Of a stretch of DNA of 58,020 bases, positions 8,406-16,785 are shown in pieces. This DNA is from Adlercreutzia wanghongyangiae (GTDB lineage Bacteria; Actinomycetota; Coriobacteriia; Coriobacteriales; Eggerthellaceae), in contig NZ_JAYMFF010000027.1 of NCBI RefSeq assembly GCF_035989245.1, forward strand, positions 1 through 58,020, in the 5' to 3' direction. The translations under genes were made by a program, and so were the position numbers. The first letter of the stretch is position 1. Every line of letters starts with the position of its first letter. The notes beneath the pieces were generated by a model. It did not search any database. It worked only from the letters and a program-made list of their open reading frames with translations, and was not told the origin of the DNA.

Positions 8406-8433
8406 ATTGTACGCAGAAGGAAACCTAAGTCAA
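8406..8433 (-). promoter_or_regulatory. Promoter of htpG
   Basis: On the minus strand TTGACT (plus 8428-8433), a 16-bp spacer and TACAAT (plus 8406-8411) form a near-consensus housekeeping promoter immediately upstream of the CIRCE element. The rest of the gap up to 8663 shows nothing further. Confidence 0.85.
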
Positions 8434-8663
8434 TACCTATCAAGTTTTCCCTATGGTTGGCCGAGAGCAACGCGAAACTGCGTCTTCCCCTACAGCCGGG
8501 CCACCAAGGCCTCGGGCGACGGGAGTATGTCAGCATAAGCCGCAGGCAGTTCATCGCCTAGACGGTACTCGCTCACGCCAATGGGGGCATTCGTTGCCCG
8601 GAGAGAATACTCCGCCACCATGTTGGATACTCGCGCGTGTTTGCCAGCATAACTCCCCCCACC

Positions 8664-9110
8664 CTAAAGCTGGACCTCGTCGTAGTCGAGGCCGCACTCT
8701 TCGCGCATGATGTTAAGCCAGGCATCTGGGGACACCGCCGGAACCGTTGACCGTGCGAACCCCTTGGTGTCGCGAGTGATGAGGTAGTCGGCCCCCACCC
8801 TCTCGGCGGCAAGGGCAATCAAGCAATCCTCGAGATCATCCCAGCCGAGACGTGCCGCCCTCTCAAGGGAAGCGCCCGTAAGGTCAACGGGCGTGATCAC
8901 CGCCAGCGCCTTCAGAATAGCCGCTTGCAACCGTGCCGCGTCGACATAGCGACCCAGCACGTAGAAAGCATCGACGACGGACTGCGCGGGAGTCCACAGC
9001 TGAGCATCGCCGAAGAACCCGGCGATGACCACTTTCTGCGCAGAGGGGAAGAACGGCTCCTTGCGGCCCAGGTAGTCGATGAGCACGTTGGTATCAAGCA
9101 AGAGATTCAT
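8664..9110 (-). CDS. PIN-domain toxin (VapC-like ribonuclease)
   Basis: A 148-residue PIN-domain protein. The acidic residues of the family are visible: D6 in LLLDTNVLIDYL, E94 and D95 in WDDLEDCLIAL, and D114 in YLITRDTKGF. Such proteins are Mg-dependent RNases that act as toxins when free of their antitoxin. The gene starts inside the last codons of the antitoxin gene (17-bp overlap) with GGGAG upstream, so the pair is translationally coupled, antitoxin first. The RNA target is unknown. Confidence 0.88.
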   Translation of the reverse strand: MNLLLDTNVLIDYLGRKEPFFPSAQKVVIAGFFGDAQLWTPAQSVVDAFYVLGRYVDAARLQAAILKALAVITPVDLTGASLERAARLGWDDLEDCLIALAAERVGADYLITRDTKGFARSTVPAVSPDAWLNIMREECGLDYDEVQL

Positions 9111-9393
9111 AGCGCTCCCGCTTTCCGCCCCTCACGAGCGCTCGATAATCGCCATCAGACGCCTCTCCCCCCCAGTCGACATCGAGCGTTGACGCGGCCA
9201 GGAAGGCACCCAGCTCCTCCCGACTCGGCCGAGGGGCGGCCACAGCCGTCGGCAGCTCTCGTCGCTCAAGCAGGTAGTCGAAAGCGCTGTTGATAAGATC
9301 GGACGTGTTCGCCCCCAAAGAGGCGAGCACGCTCTTCGAGGCATCTTTCTTCACTTGCGGCACCCGGGCGCTGACAAGCACATTCTCAGCCAT
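9094..9393 (-). CDS. Antitoxin of the PIN toxin (RelB/DinJ-like, ribbon-helix-helix)
   Basis: A 99-residue protein beginning MAENVLVSARVPQVKKDASKSV, which resembles the ribbon-helix-helix N-terminus of RelB/DinJ antitoxins (a strand with arginine, then a helix with LASLGANTSDLINSAFDYLL). The C-terminal half is the likely toxin-binding tail. It should neutralise the PIN toxin and, with it, repress their promoter at the 42-bp palindrome just upstream. AGGAGG lies at 9396-9401, inside the palindrome edge. A RelB/DinJ-like antitoxin paired with a PIN toxin is a recurrent but less standard combination. Confidence 0.82.
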   Translation of the reverse strand: MAENVLVSARVPQVKKDASKSVLASLGANTSDLINSAFDYLLERRELPTAVAAPRPSREELGAFLAASTLDVDWGGEASDGDYRALVRGGKRERYESLA

Positions 9394-9399
9394 AACAAC

Positions 9400-9448
9400 C
9401 TCCTATCGGGTATGTTATACGTATAACATACCCGATAGGAGCAGTCAA
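9400..9448 (-). promoter_or_regulatory. 42-bp perfect palindrome and promoter of the toxin-antitoxin operon
   Basis: Positions 9400-9441 are a perfect palindrome without any spacer, centred between 9420 and 9421. On the minus strand a -35 TTGACT (plus 9443-9448) and -10 TATACG (plus 9420-9425), 17 bp apart, place the -10 on the centre of the palindrome, and its left edge covers the antitoxin Shine-Dalgarno sequence. This is the expected layout for autorepression by the antitoxin; the transcript could also fold to hide the ribosome site. Confidence 0.9.
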
Positions 9449-9560
9449 GGAAGCACCCGAAGCCCAGAGAGCGACCAGAGGCGTTGAACTTTGAGCGACA
9501 CATCGAAGAATGCGGCGGAGAGCCCGCTCCCGCCATGCCTCAGCGCCAACGTCGGCACGC

Positions 9561-9595
9561 AAAAAAGCCCGCAGCGTGTTCGCGCTGCGGGCTTT
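9561..9595 (-). terminator. Intrinsic terminator of the MFS-CBS gene
   Basis: AAAGCCCGCAGCG (9564-9576) pairs with CGCTGCGGGCTTT (9583-9595), ending in a T-run on the minus strand (plus-strand A at 9561-9566). Confidence 0.9.
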
Positions 9596-9622
9596 GCGTC
9601 GGAGAATGCGGGCGTTGCCCCC

Positions 9623-11596
9623 TTACTTCTCCAGCAGGTCGATGGCCTCCACCAGGGAGCGCATGATGTTGCGGCGGGACAGGGCGCCCACCAGCTTGCC
9701 GTTCTGCACCACCGGCACCTTCTTGATGCGCTTGGTGGCGAAAAGCGAGCACACCTCGTCCACCGGCGTTGCGGCCTCCACCGCCACCACGCGGCGCGTG
9801 GCCACGGCCATGACGTTCAGGGCCATGAGATCGCGCAAGCGCGCAGCGGCCGTCTCGTCGTCGATGTAGCGGTAGCCGTTCAGCAGCGTGGAATCCACCA
9901 GCGCGATCTCGGTCTTGCCCAGGTAGCTGGCCACATCGCCGTCGGACACGAAGCCCACCAAGTCGCCGGCGGCGTTCACCACGGGCAGTCCGCTCGTCTG
10001 GTTCGCGTCCATGAGCCGGATGACCTCGGCCATGGTGGCGTCGTCGCGGGCGCACACCGGCTCGCGGTTCATCACCTCGGCCGCCGTGTAGGTGCGGTTC
10101 GGATCCCACGACTCGCCCAGCGTGCCGTCCACGGTCACGCCGTCGAAGCCGGCCGCGTAATCGACGGGCTCCTGGCCGCGCTGGGCCGCCGTTGCCACCG
10201 CAGCCCCGGGCGCCTTCGCTTTGTCGCGCACGAAGAACAGGATGACGAGCGCCGCCGCGCACATCAGCACGAACGTAGTGGTGAATGCCATGTGATCGCC
10301 CAGATAGGACTGCTCCAGCGGAGCGGCATCGGGGGCCACGGCCGGCGCCAGAGCGGAAATGGATACCAACACCGCAGTGCCCAACGACGCGGCCACCTGG
10401 TTCAAGGTGTTCGACACACCCTGGGCGTGCTGGATGACGCTGTTGTCGAGCGAGTTCACACCCCACGTATTCAGCGGGGTCATGGTGAACTGCAGGCCCA
10501 CCACCAGCACCGTGTAGGTGAGCGTCAAGGTAATGAAACCGCTGTCGATGCCGAGGCGCGCCAGACCCGAGGCGCCCAGCACCGCCACGATCACACCGGG
10601 AATGACCACGCGACGCACGCCGAAGCGATCGAACAGGCGGCCGGACACCAGGCCCATGAAGGCGCCGATGAGCGCGCCGGGCAGCATGGCCACACCCGAC
10701 ATGGTGGCCGAGAAGCCGAGCACGCCCTGAATGTACAGGGGCGTGATGACGCCCGTGCCCATCAGCGCGGCCTGCACGAGGACGATGATGATAACGGAGA
10801 TGGCGTACTTGCGGGTGCGCAGAATACCCACCTGCAGCATAGGCTCGGGCAGCTTCAGCTGGCGCCGCACGTACAGCAGGCACAGCACCAGACCCACCGC
10901 CATAAGGGCCACCGTGGCAATCATGTTGCTTGTGGAGGCAAAGGTGGAAAGCCCGTACAGCAGACACACGAGACCCACCGTGGACAGCGCCACCGACAGC
11001 TTGTCGAAGGGCGCGCGGGCGAAGTCGCCGTAGTTCTTCAGCACCACCACCGCCAGCACGATGACCACCACCGATAGAGCCGTCACGATGGCGAACAGCG
11101 CACGCCAGCCCACGGAATCGACCAGCAGGCCCGCCACCGAGGGGCCCACAGCCGGGGCGAAGCCGATGATGAGCCCGATGACGCCCATGGCCGTACCGCG
11201 CTTCTCACGCGGGAATACCAGCAGAATCACCGTGAACACCATGGGCATGGACATACCGGTGCACGCCGCCTGCAGCACGCGACCCAGCAGCAGCACCCAG
11301 AAGTTAGGCGCCACAGCCGCGGCCAAGCTGCCCGCCGTAAACAGCGCGAAGGCCGTGATGAACAGCTGACGCGTGCTGAAGCGCCCGATCAGATAGGCCG
11401 ACAGCGGAATGACCACGGCCTCCACCAGCGAATAGCCCGACGTGAGCCACTGCACCGTGGTGGCGTCCACCGCCAGATCGGCCATGATAGCCGGCAGCGC
11501 CGGCGACAGTAGCGTTTGGTTCAGCACCGCCAAGAGCACGCCCACCAAGAGCACGCCTACCATAACCAGTTCTTTTCTTCCCACACCTAATGCCAT
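9623..11596 (-). CDS. MFS permease (DHA2-type) fused to a C-terminal CBS-domain pair
   Basis: A 657-residue fusion. Residues about 1-470 form a 14-segment major facilitator of the DHA2 drug:proton antiporter type (NQTLLSPALPAIMADL, then LLGRVLQAACTGMSMPM and GFAPAVGPSVAGLLVD). Residues about 500-657 hold two CBS repeats, AAEVMNREPVCARDDATMAEV with GLPVVNAAGDLVGFVSDGD, and LMALNVMAVATRRVVAVEAATPVDEV with KKVPVVQNGKLVGALSRRNI. CBS pairs bind adenine nucleotides, so transport may be gated by energy state; this is inference. The start is the ATG at 11594-11596 with GAGGTAG upstream. The adjacent membrane LuxR gene is on the same strand. Confidence 0.9.
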   Translation of the reverse strand: MALGVGRKELVMVGVLLVGVLLAVLNQTLLSPALPAIMADLAVDATTVQWLTSGYSLVEAVVIPLSAYLIGRFSTRQLFITAFALFTAGSLAAAVAPNFWVLLLGRVLQAACTGMSMPMVFTVILLVFPREKRGTAMGVIGLIIGFAPAVGPSVAGLLVDSVGWRALFAIVTALSVVVIVLAVVVLKNYGDFARAPFDKLSVALSTVGLVCLLYGLSTFASTSNMIATVALMAVGLVLCLLYVRRQLKLPEPMLQVGILRTRKYAISVIIIVLVQAALMGTGVITPLYIQGVLGFSATMSGVAMLPGALIGAFMGLVSGRLFDRFGVRRVVIPGVIVAVLGASGLARLGIDSGFITLTLTYTVLVVGLQFTMTPLNTWGVNSLDNSVIQHAQGVSNTLNQVAASLGTAVLVSISALAPAVAPDAAPLEQSYLGDHMAFTTTFVLMCAAALVILFFVRDKAKAPGAAVATAAQRGQEPVDYAAGFDGVTVDGTLGESWDPNRTYTAAEVMNREPVCARDDATMAEVIRLMDANQTSGLPVVNAAGDLVGFVSDGDVASYLGKTEIALVDSTLLNGYRYIDDETAAARLRDLMALNVMAVATRRVVAVEAATPVDEVCSLFATKRIKKVPVVQNGKLVGALSRRNIMRSLVEAIDLLEK

Positions 11597-11729
11597 ATCG
11601 CATCTACCTCGCTCTCGTATCTCTCGCGTGAAAAAGTCGAATGTTCCGAGATTACAAGGCCACGCCAAAAAGGAAAGGGGGCGCTCGGTAAGCGGCCTCC
11701 CCTAAATCGGTGGAACAACGGCAAAATAA

Positions 11730-11755
11730 AAGGGCAGACCGCCGAACCGCCCAAG
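11730..11755 (-). terminator. Possible terminator of the LuxR gene
   Basis: On the minus strand a GC-rich imperfect stem (GGGCGG paired with CTGCCC-type sequence) is followed by TTTTATTTTG shortly after the stop of the LuxR-family gene. The stem is imperfect, so the call is moderate. Confidence 0.5.
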
Positions 11756-11782
11756 CGCACTCATCGCTGCGCGTTCAGCCGT

Positions 11783-13405
11783 TCAGCCGTTCAACTCGTT
11801 CAGCATGTCCAGCAGCTCTTGGCGTTTGTGGATATCCAGCTTGGTGTAGATGTGCTTGGCATGGGTACGCACGGTGTTCTCGCTGATAACCAAGCGCTCG
11901 GCAATGGCGGCCATGGAATTGCCGCGGGCGATCAGCTCCATCACCTCAGCCTCGCGCATGGAAAGACCGTGGCGCTCCTGCAAAATGAGGCACTGCTTGG
12001 AAAGCCGGTCGCGAATGGCCCCGGCATCCTCCGAGGCGGAGGGGCGTCGCCGGCGCCGAACCGGTTTTGCCGGCACCGCGTCGCCGTCATCCTCGAGGCG
12101 ACGACCGCCCTCAGCCGCAACAATCTCGGACACGCCTCCCTCGCCCGCCTCCCCCGCACTCGAGGGCGTCGCTGCCGGCGATGCCGCCAACGAGAAGAAC
12201 TCGATGGGGTCCGCCGCCACGGTACCCTTCGCAACCACGGGCTTGAACAGCGTGCCCGTCGCCACCAACAGCGTTAAACCCAGGCCGTAGCTGGCGATAA
12301 GCGCCACGAAGAAGAGCCACTGGCTGCCAGCCGGCGCCGTCAGGTCGCTCGCCCATCCGAACAGGAAGCCCAGACTCTGCAGAATATAGGCCACCGCGCC
12401 GAAGAATCCGTAGATGAACACCGGATTGATGCCGCGATCGCGGGAAACCTGGGCGCATTGCATCATCATCAGCATCTGCACCAGCGAGAACACCATATAG
12501 GCGAGCGCCGTGAACAGGTTCACATACACCGGCCCGCAGAACGGCAACAGCAGAAACCCCGTGATCAGCACCGGATACACCACGCGAAACACCGAGGTGA
12601 GGCCGAAGCGGAAGCTCGTCCGATGCCACAGCACCAGAAGCGCCGCCGCAGAAAGCAGCAGTCCCAGCATCGATGCGCCGTTCACCAAAGCGCTTATCTC
12701 CTCGTGCAGCAGCGCCACTCCGCGAATCACCCCGCTGGCAAACGCCAACGACCCCACGCACAGGGCGCTGCGCCAGTAGTCGGAGAGAACCTGGCGGTAC
12801 ACACGGGGATGCTGGCGGGGAACATCTTGGAACATCGGCTGCTCGAAGTTCATCTCGCGCACCGAAAGGGCCACGCACAGGCCGCACAGCGGAACGAAGA
12901 TGAGGGGAATGAGAAACGCGGTCAGCGCTATGGGCACCAGGTACAGGGCGAAGTAGATGAACGGCGCCAGCGCCGTGCCCACAATCAGCCGATAATTGCC
13001 CGCACGCGGGGGAAGGGAGGCGAAGTAGCGCTGCCACAGCATGAACATGCCCGCGCAGCCCACGCCGAGAAAGATGCCGCCGGCGCCCACGAGCAGCAAC
13101 GCCGCCGAAGCCACGTACATGGCGGCTATCAGGCAGGCCGACCCCACGAACAGCAGCACCGCCGAAAGCGACACCAGCATGCGGCGCGCGCCATGGGGAA
13201 AGTAGTAGGAGCCGATCGTGCTCGCCAGAAAAGCGCCGCCGAAGGCGACGGCTTGGGCAAGGAAGAACGTCAGGGTCACCTCAGCCGTCTGGAACTCCAA
13301 CGGCAAAAACGGGAAGATGCCGCCCCACACCGAAGTGGCGTTCACGGTTAGAAAGCACGCATAGCCCCAACTTGATGCATGGCCGATAGCGCTCGCCTTC
13401 TCCAT
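11783..13405 (-). CDS. Membrane-embedded LuxR-family transcriptional regulator
   Basis: About 540 residues: roughly 12 hydrophobic segments (to about residue 385) resembling an MFS-like sensor, an Ala/Glu/Arg linker, and a C-terminal LuxR helix-turn-helix (LSMREAEVMELIARGNSMAAIAERLVISENTVRTHAKHIYTKLDIHKRQEL, shown in part). This architecture is expanded in Eggerthellaceae, where such proteins control neighbouring reductase genes. It is divergent from the molybdopterin reductase operon and probably regulates it. The start is uncertain: ATG at 13405 has AGGAGG directly abutting it and GGGAGG further up, while a TTG at 13459 lacks any ribosome site. Confidence 0.87.
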   Translation of the reverse strand: MEKASAIGHASSWGYACFLTVNATSVWGGIFPFLPLEFQTAEVTLTFFLAQAVAFGGAFLASTIGSYYFPHGARRMLVSLSAVLLFVGSACLIAAMYVASAALLLVGAGGIFLGVGCAGMFMLWQRYFASLPPRAGNYRLIVGTALAPFIYFALYLVPIALTAFLIPLIFVPLCGLCVALSVREMNFEQPMFQDVPRQHPRVYRQVLSDYWRSALCVGSLAFASGVIRGVALLHEEISALVNGASMLGLLLSAAALLVLWHRTSFRFGLTSVFRVVYPVLITGFLLLPFCGPVYVNLFTALAYMVFSLVQMLMMMQCAQVSRDRGINPVFIYGFFGAVAYILQSLGFLFGWASDLTAPAGSQWLFFVALIASYGLGLTLLVATGTLFKPVVAKGTVAADPIEFFSLAASPAATPSSAGEAGEGGVSEIVAAEGGRRLEDDGDAVPAKPVRRRRRPSASEDAGAIRDRLSKQCLILQERHGLSMREAEVMELIARGNSMAAIAERLVISENTVRTHAKHIYTKLDIHKRQELLDMLNELNG

Positions 13406-13479
13406 CCTCCTGACACCCCCTCCCTCGTCGGCAGCATGGTAGCATAGCGACAGCCGCAATATGGGGGCTTTGGGGAATT

Positions 13480-13545
13480 GCGGTATACCGCAGAAGAACG
13501 TGACCTGGGGTTTCTCTCTTAAATCACACGCGCCGTGTGATTTAA
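13480..13545. promoter_or_regulatory. Two palindromes between the LuxR gene and the reductase operon
   Basis: GCGGTATACCGC (13480-13491) is a perfect 12-bp palindrome, and 13519-13530 (TTAAATCACACG) is the exact inverse of 13534-13545 around a 3-nt centre. Both lie in the short divergent promoter region, 60-130 bp before the reductase start codon, and are candidate sites for the membrane LuxR protein or another regulator. The second resembles no CRP/FNR site, since its half-sites are in the opposite order. Confidence 0.65.
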
Positions 13546-13607
13546 CGCATCGTCATTTTCGGTACTTTTGAAAGCGGCGAGAGGACATTTCGATCAGAGG
13601 AGGGACT

Positions 13608-16025
13608 ATGACTGAAACCCAATCCACCGTGTCGCGCCGCACCTTCGTCAAAGGCTCGCTCGCAAGCCTGGCCGCGGCCGGCGCCGTGGGCGGCAGCCTG
13701 TACGGCTGCGCGCCTTCCGGGCAAGACACCGAGCCGATGGCCGCCACCGGCGACGCCGCGCCCGACGAGATCCACTGGAGCCAGTGCGTGGTGAACTGCG
13801 GAGGTGCCTGCGCCCTGCAATGGCACGTACGCGACGGCAAGATTATGTACGCCGAGACCGACAACGTGGGCGACCCCAACGGCCTGCAGGCCCGCGCCTG
13901 CCTGCGCGGCCGCTCACTGCGTCGCTGGATCAACAGCCCCGACCGCCTGCAGCACCCCATGAAGCGCGTGGGCAAGCGCGGCGAAGGCAAGTTCGAGCAG
14001 ATCAGTTGGGACGAGGCCTACCAGACTATCGCCGATAAGCTGAAGAGCACTATCGACACCTACGGCAACGAGGCCATCTACGTGAACTATGGCAGCGGCG
14101 TGAGCAGCAGCACCTCGCGTTTGTTCCCCCGCCTGGCGAACCTTATGGGTGGTTACCTGAAGAGCTACAACGACTACTCCACCAACATGATGTGCGCCGG
14201 CATTCCCTTCCTGTACGGCGACACCTGCTCTCCCTACGATAACGTATCCGCATCGTCTATCTCCGAGGCGCAGAACTCCGACCTCATCATCATGTTCGGC
14301 AACAGTCCTGCGGAAACACGCATGGGCGGCGCGAATATCGCCTGGGACTTCGCCCAGGTGCGCGAAAAGGGCGGCAAGATCTACCACGTGGACTACCGCA
14401 TGAACGAGACCGCATCCGGCCACCCAGACGAGTGGCTGCCCATACGCACGGGCACCGATGCGGCCCTGGTGTCCGCCATCGCCCATGAGCTGATCGTGAA
14501 CAACCAGGTGAACAAGGAGTTCCTCGACACCTACTGCATCGGCTTCGACGAGGCCACCATGCCCGAATCCGCTCAGGGCCAGCATAAGTCCTACCAAGAT
14601 TACATCATGGGCACTGGCTACGATATGGTGGAGAAGACCCCCGAATGGGCCGCTCCCATCACTCAGATTCCCGCCGCCCGCATCCGCGAGCTGGCCAACG
14701 AGATCGCGAACGCCAAGGCACTGTTCGTGGCCCAAGGCTGGGGCCCGCAGCGCCACAGCAACGGCGAGAGCACCTCGCGCGCCATCTGCATGCTGCCCAT
14801 CCTGACGGGCATGATCGGTAAGCCGGGTACCAACACCGGCATGCGCGAGGCCGAGGCCGGCGGCCTGGTGGGCTCCATCCCCGCAGGCGAGAACCCCGTC
14901 GAGGCGGCCATCAACTGCTACCAGTGGCTGAACGCCGTAGACCACGGCGCGACCATGACCGCCGCCAAAGACGGCGTACGCGGTGTAGACGTTCTGCCCG
15001 GCGGCATCAAGTTCATGTGGAACTACGGCGGCAACTGCATCACCAACCAGCATTCCGACATCAACCTCGTCCACGACATCCTGCAGGATGAGGACAAGCT
15101 GGAGTTCCTCGTGGTCGTCGACACCGTCATGACCGACTCCGCCAAGTACGCTGACATCCTGCTGCCCGACGCCATGCGCGCCGAGCAGTTCCACATGGCG
15201 AACAACGGCTACGCTGAATATTACCTGGGCGTGCTCGTGGGCGAGAAGGCTCAGGACGCTCCGGGCGAGGCTCTTCCCGAATATGAATTTATGTCGGGCA
15301 TAGCCGACAAGTTGGGCCTGAAGGACGCCTTCACCGAAGGTAAGACCCAGGAACAGTGGATCGAGGACCTGTACCGTCAGTCTGCCGACGCCATTGAGGG
15401 CATGCCCAGCTGGGAGGAAATCCTTGAGCAGCATCACTTCAAGATGGAAGCCCCCGCGGCCATCGGCTTCGCCGACTTTGTGGCCGATCCGGCAACCAAT
15501 CCACTCGAAACCCCCTCGGGCAAGATCGAGATCTACTCCGAACGCCTGGATCAGATGATCGCCGACCTGGACCTGCCCGAGGGCGACAACGTCTTCCCCA
15601 TCCCCGTGTTCGATCCCGGCTTCAACGGCTACGGCAGCGTAAGCGAGGAATTCCCCTTGTACTGCTCGGGCTTCCACCACAAGAGTCGTACCCATTCCTC
15701 CTATGGCGGAGTCGAGGAGCTGAAGCAGGTTGCGCGCCAGCAGATGTGGATCAATCCGCTGGATGCTGAGACACGCGCCATCGAGAACGGCGATCTGTGC
15801 CGCGTGAAGAGCGCCGTGGGCGAGCTGGAGATCGAGGCCTTGGTTACCCCGCGCATCATCCCCGGCACCATCGCCATCCCCCAGGGATCCTGGCATAGCG
15901 CCGATATGAACGGCGATCGCGTGGACAAGGGAGGCTGCATCAACACCATCACTCCGTATCACCCCTCGCCGCTTGCCAAGGGGAACGGCGTGCACTCACT
16001 CATCGTTGAAGTGACGAAGGCCTAA
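13608..16025 (+). CDS. Tat-exported molybdopterin oxidoreductase, DMSO-reductase family catalytic subunit
   Basis: An 805-residue DmsA-like enzyme. It starts with a twin-arginine signal (SRRTFVK, residues 9-15) and a hydrophobic stretch ending in LYGC. A 4Fe-4S site is visible at C60, C64, C68 and C98. The sequence GGYLKSYNDYSTNM places serine 191 at the usual Mo-ligand position, as in DMSO reductases. The C-terminal domain (INPLDAETRAIENGDLCRV, PRIIPGTIAIPQGSWH) binds the second pyranopterin. It should reduce an external electron acceptor; DMSO is only one possibility, since Eggerthellaceae have many paralogues acting on catechols, lignans and others. GAGGAGGGA precedes the ATG. It heads the operon with two ferredoxin subunits and a membrane anchor. 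Confidence 0.92.
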   Translation: MTETQSTVSRRTFVKGSLASLAAAGAVGGSLYGCAPSGQDTEPMAATGDAAPDEIHWSQCVVNCGGACALQWHVRDGKIMYAETDNVGDPNGLQARACLRGRSLRRWINSPDRLQHPMKRVGKRGEGKFEQISWDEAYQTIADKLKSTIDTYGNEAIYVNYGSGVSSSTSRLFPRLANLMGGYLKSYNDYSTNMMCAGIPFLYGDTCSPYDNVSASSISEAQNSDLIIMFGNSPAETRMGGANIAWDFAQVREKGGKIYHVDYRMNETASGHPDEWLPIRTGTDAALVSAIAHELIVNNQVNKEFLDTYCIGFDEATMPESAQGQHKSYQDYIMGTGYDMVEKTPEWAAPITQIPAARIRELANEIANAKALFVAQGWGPQRHSNGESTSRAICMLPILTGMIGKPGTNTGMREAEAGGLVGSIPAGENPVEAAINCYQWLNAVDHGATMTAAKDGVRGVDVLPGGIKFMWNYGGNCITNQHSDINLVHDILQDEDKLEFLVVVDTVMTDSAKYADILLPDAMRAEQFHMANNGYAEYYLGVLVGEKAQDAPGEALPEYEFMSGIADKLGLKDAFTEGKTQEQWIEDLYRQSADAIEGMPSWEEILEQHHFKMEAPAAIGFADFVADPATNPLETPSGKIEIYSERLDQMIADLDLPEGDNVFPIPVFDPGFNGYGSVSEEFPLYCSGFHHKSRTHSSYGGVEELKQVARQQMWINPLDAETRAIENGDLCRVKSAVGELEIEALVTPRIIPGTIAIPQGSWHSADMNGDRVDKGGCINTITPYHPSPLAKGNGVHSLIVEVTKA

Positions 16026-16038
16026 GGGAGGAGAAGAG

Positions 16039-16671
16039 ATGACTCAGTACGGATTCTATTTCGACAGCACCCGCTGCACCGGCTGCCGCACCTGCGAGAT
16101 GGCCTGCAAAGACTACAACGACCTGCCCGCCAGCTATGCCTTCCGCCGCGTCTTCGACTACGAAGGCGGCACCTGGACCGATAACGGCGACGGCACCTTC
16201 GTGCCCGACAGCTTCGCTTACCATCTGTCCATGGCCTGCAACCACTGCGAGATGCCGGCCTGCATGGCCAACTGCCCCCAGGGCGCTCTGGACAAAGACC
16301 CCGACACCGGTCTGGTGCTACATGACGACGAGAAGTGCATCGGCTGCGCCACCTGCGTGAACAGCTGCCCCTTCGAGGTGCCCGTGGTGGATACGGAGCT
16401 GATGAAGAGCCGCAAGTGCGACGGCTGCGCAAGCCGCGTGGCGGAAGGCGGCGCACCCATCTGCGTTGAGGCCTGCCCCCTGCGCGCCTTGGAGTTCGGC
16501 CCCATCGACGAGTTGCGCAGCGCGCACCCCGACGCCGTGGACGCCATTGCTCCCATGGCATCGCCCGACCAGACGAAGCCCTCCACGGCCATCCTGCCGT
16601 GCCCGGCGGCGAAGGAGCCCGGTGACACTTCGGGCGCCGTCGCCAACCCGAAGGAAGTGGAGAACGCCTAA
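16039..16671 (+). CDS. DmsB-like electron-transfer subunit (four 4Fe-4S clusters), first copy
   Basis: A 210-residue polyferredoxin with sixteen cysteines in four groups: CTGCRTCEMAC, CNHCEMPACMANC, CIGCATCVNSC and CDGC...CVEAC. It should pass electrons from the membrane anchor to the molybdenum subunit. It has no signal of its own, as expected of subunits exported with a Tat-bearing partner. It starts 13 bp after the catalytic gene with GGGAGGAG. It shares its architecture with the second copy downstream. Confidence 0.93.
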   Translation: MTQYGFYFDSTRCTGCRTCEMACKDYNDLPASYAFRRVFDYEGGTWTDNGDGTFVPDSFAYHLSMACNHCEMPACMANCPQGALDKDPDTGLVLHDDEKCIGCATCVNSCPFEVPVVDTELMKSRKCDGCASRVAEGGAPICVEACPLRALEFGPIDELRSAHPDAVDAIAPMASPDQTKPSTAILPCPAAKEPGDTSGAVANPKEVENA

Positions 16672-16682
16672 GGGCCCATTCA

Positions 16683-16717
16683 GGGCCGCCGCGCCCCTCC
16701 CTCGCAAGCGGCGGCCC
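16683..16717 (+). terminator. Possible terminator after the first DmsB gene
   Basis: GGGCCGCCGC pairs with GCGGCGGCCC across a 15-nt loop, just after the stop codon. There is no clear T-run, so it may only attenuate or stabilise the upstream mRNA. Confidence 0.5.
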
Positions 16718-16736
16718 ACTTCCGATATTATTTGAA

Positions 16737-16764
16737 GCATAGCGCGGATGCCTCCGCGCTATGC
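16737..16764 (+). promoter_or_regulatory. 12-bp perfect hairpin between the two DmsB genes
   Basis: GCATAGCGCGGA (16737-16748) and its exact inverse (16753-16764) enclose a 4-nt loop, ending 21 bp before the second DmsB start. Together with the preceding stem it divides the operon into A-B and B-C halves and could set their relative expression or mark an internal promoter region (TATTAT at 16726-16731). Confidence 0.65.
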
Positions 16765-16785
16765 CGCTTGAAGGGACTTGAGACC

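Noticed and set aside
13519..13545. A CRP/FNR-type site before the reductase operon
   Set aside because: The half-sites are TCACA...TGTGA, the reverse of the CRP order, and no TTGAT half-sites are present.
13914..15995. A 693-codon open frame antisense to the molybdopterin oxidoreductase gene
   Set aside because: It is a shadow of a GC-rich gene with strong third-position bias; it lacks a ribosome site and recognisable domains, while the sense frame has all cofactor motifs.
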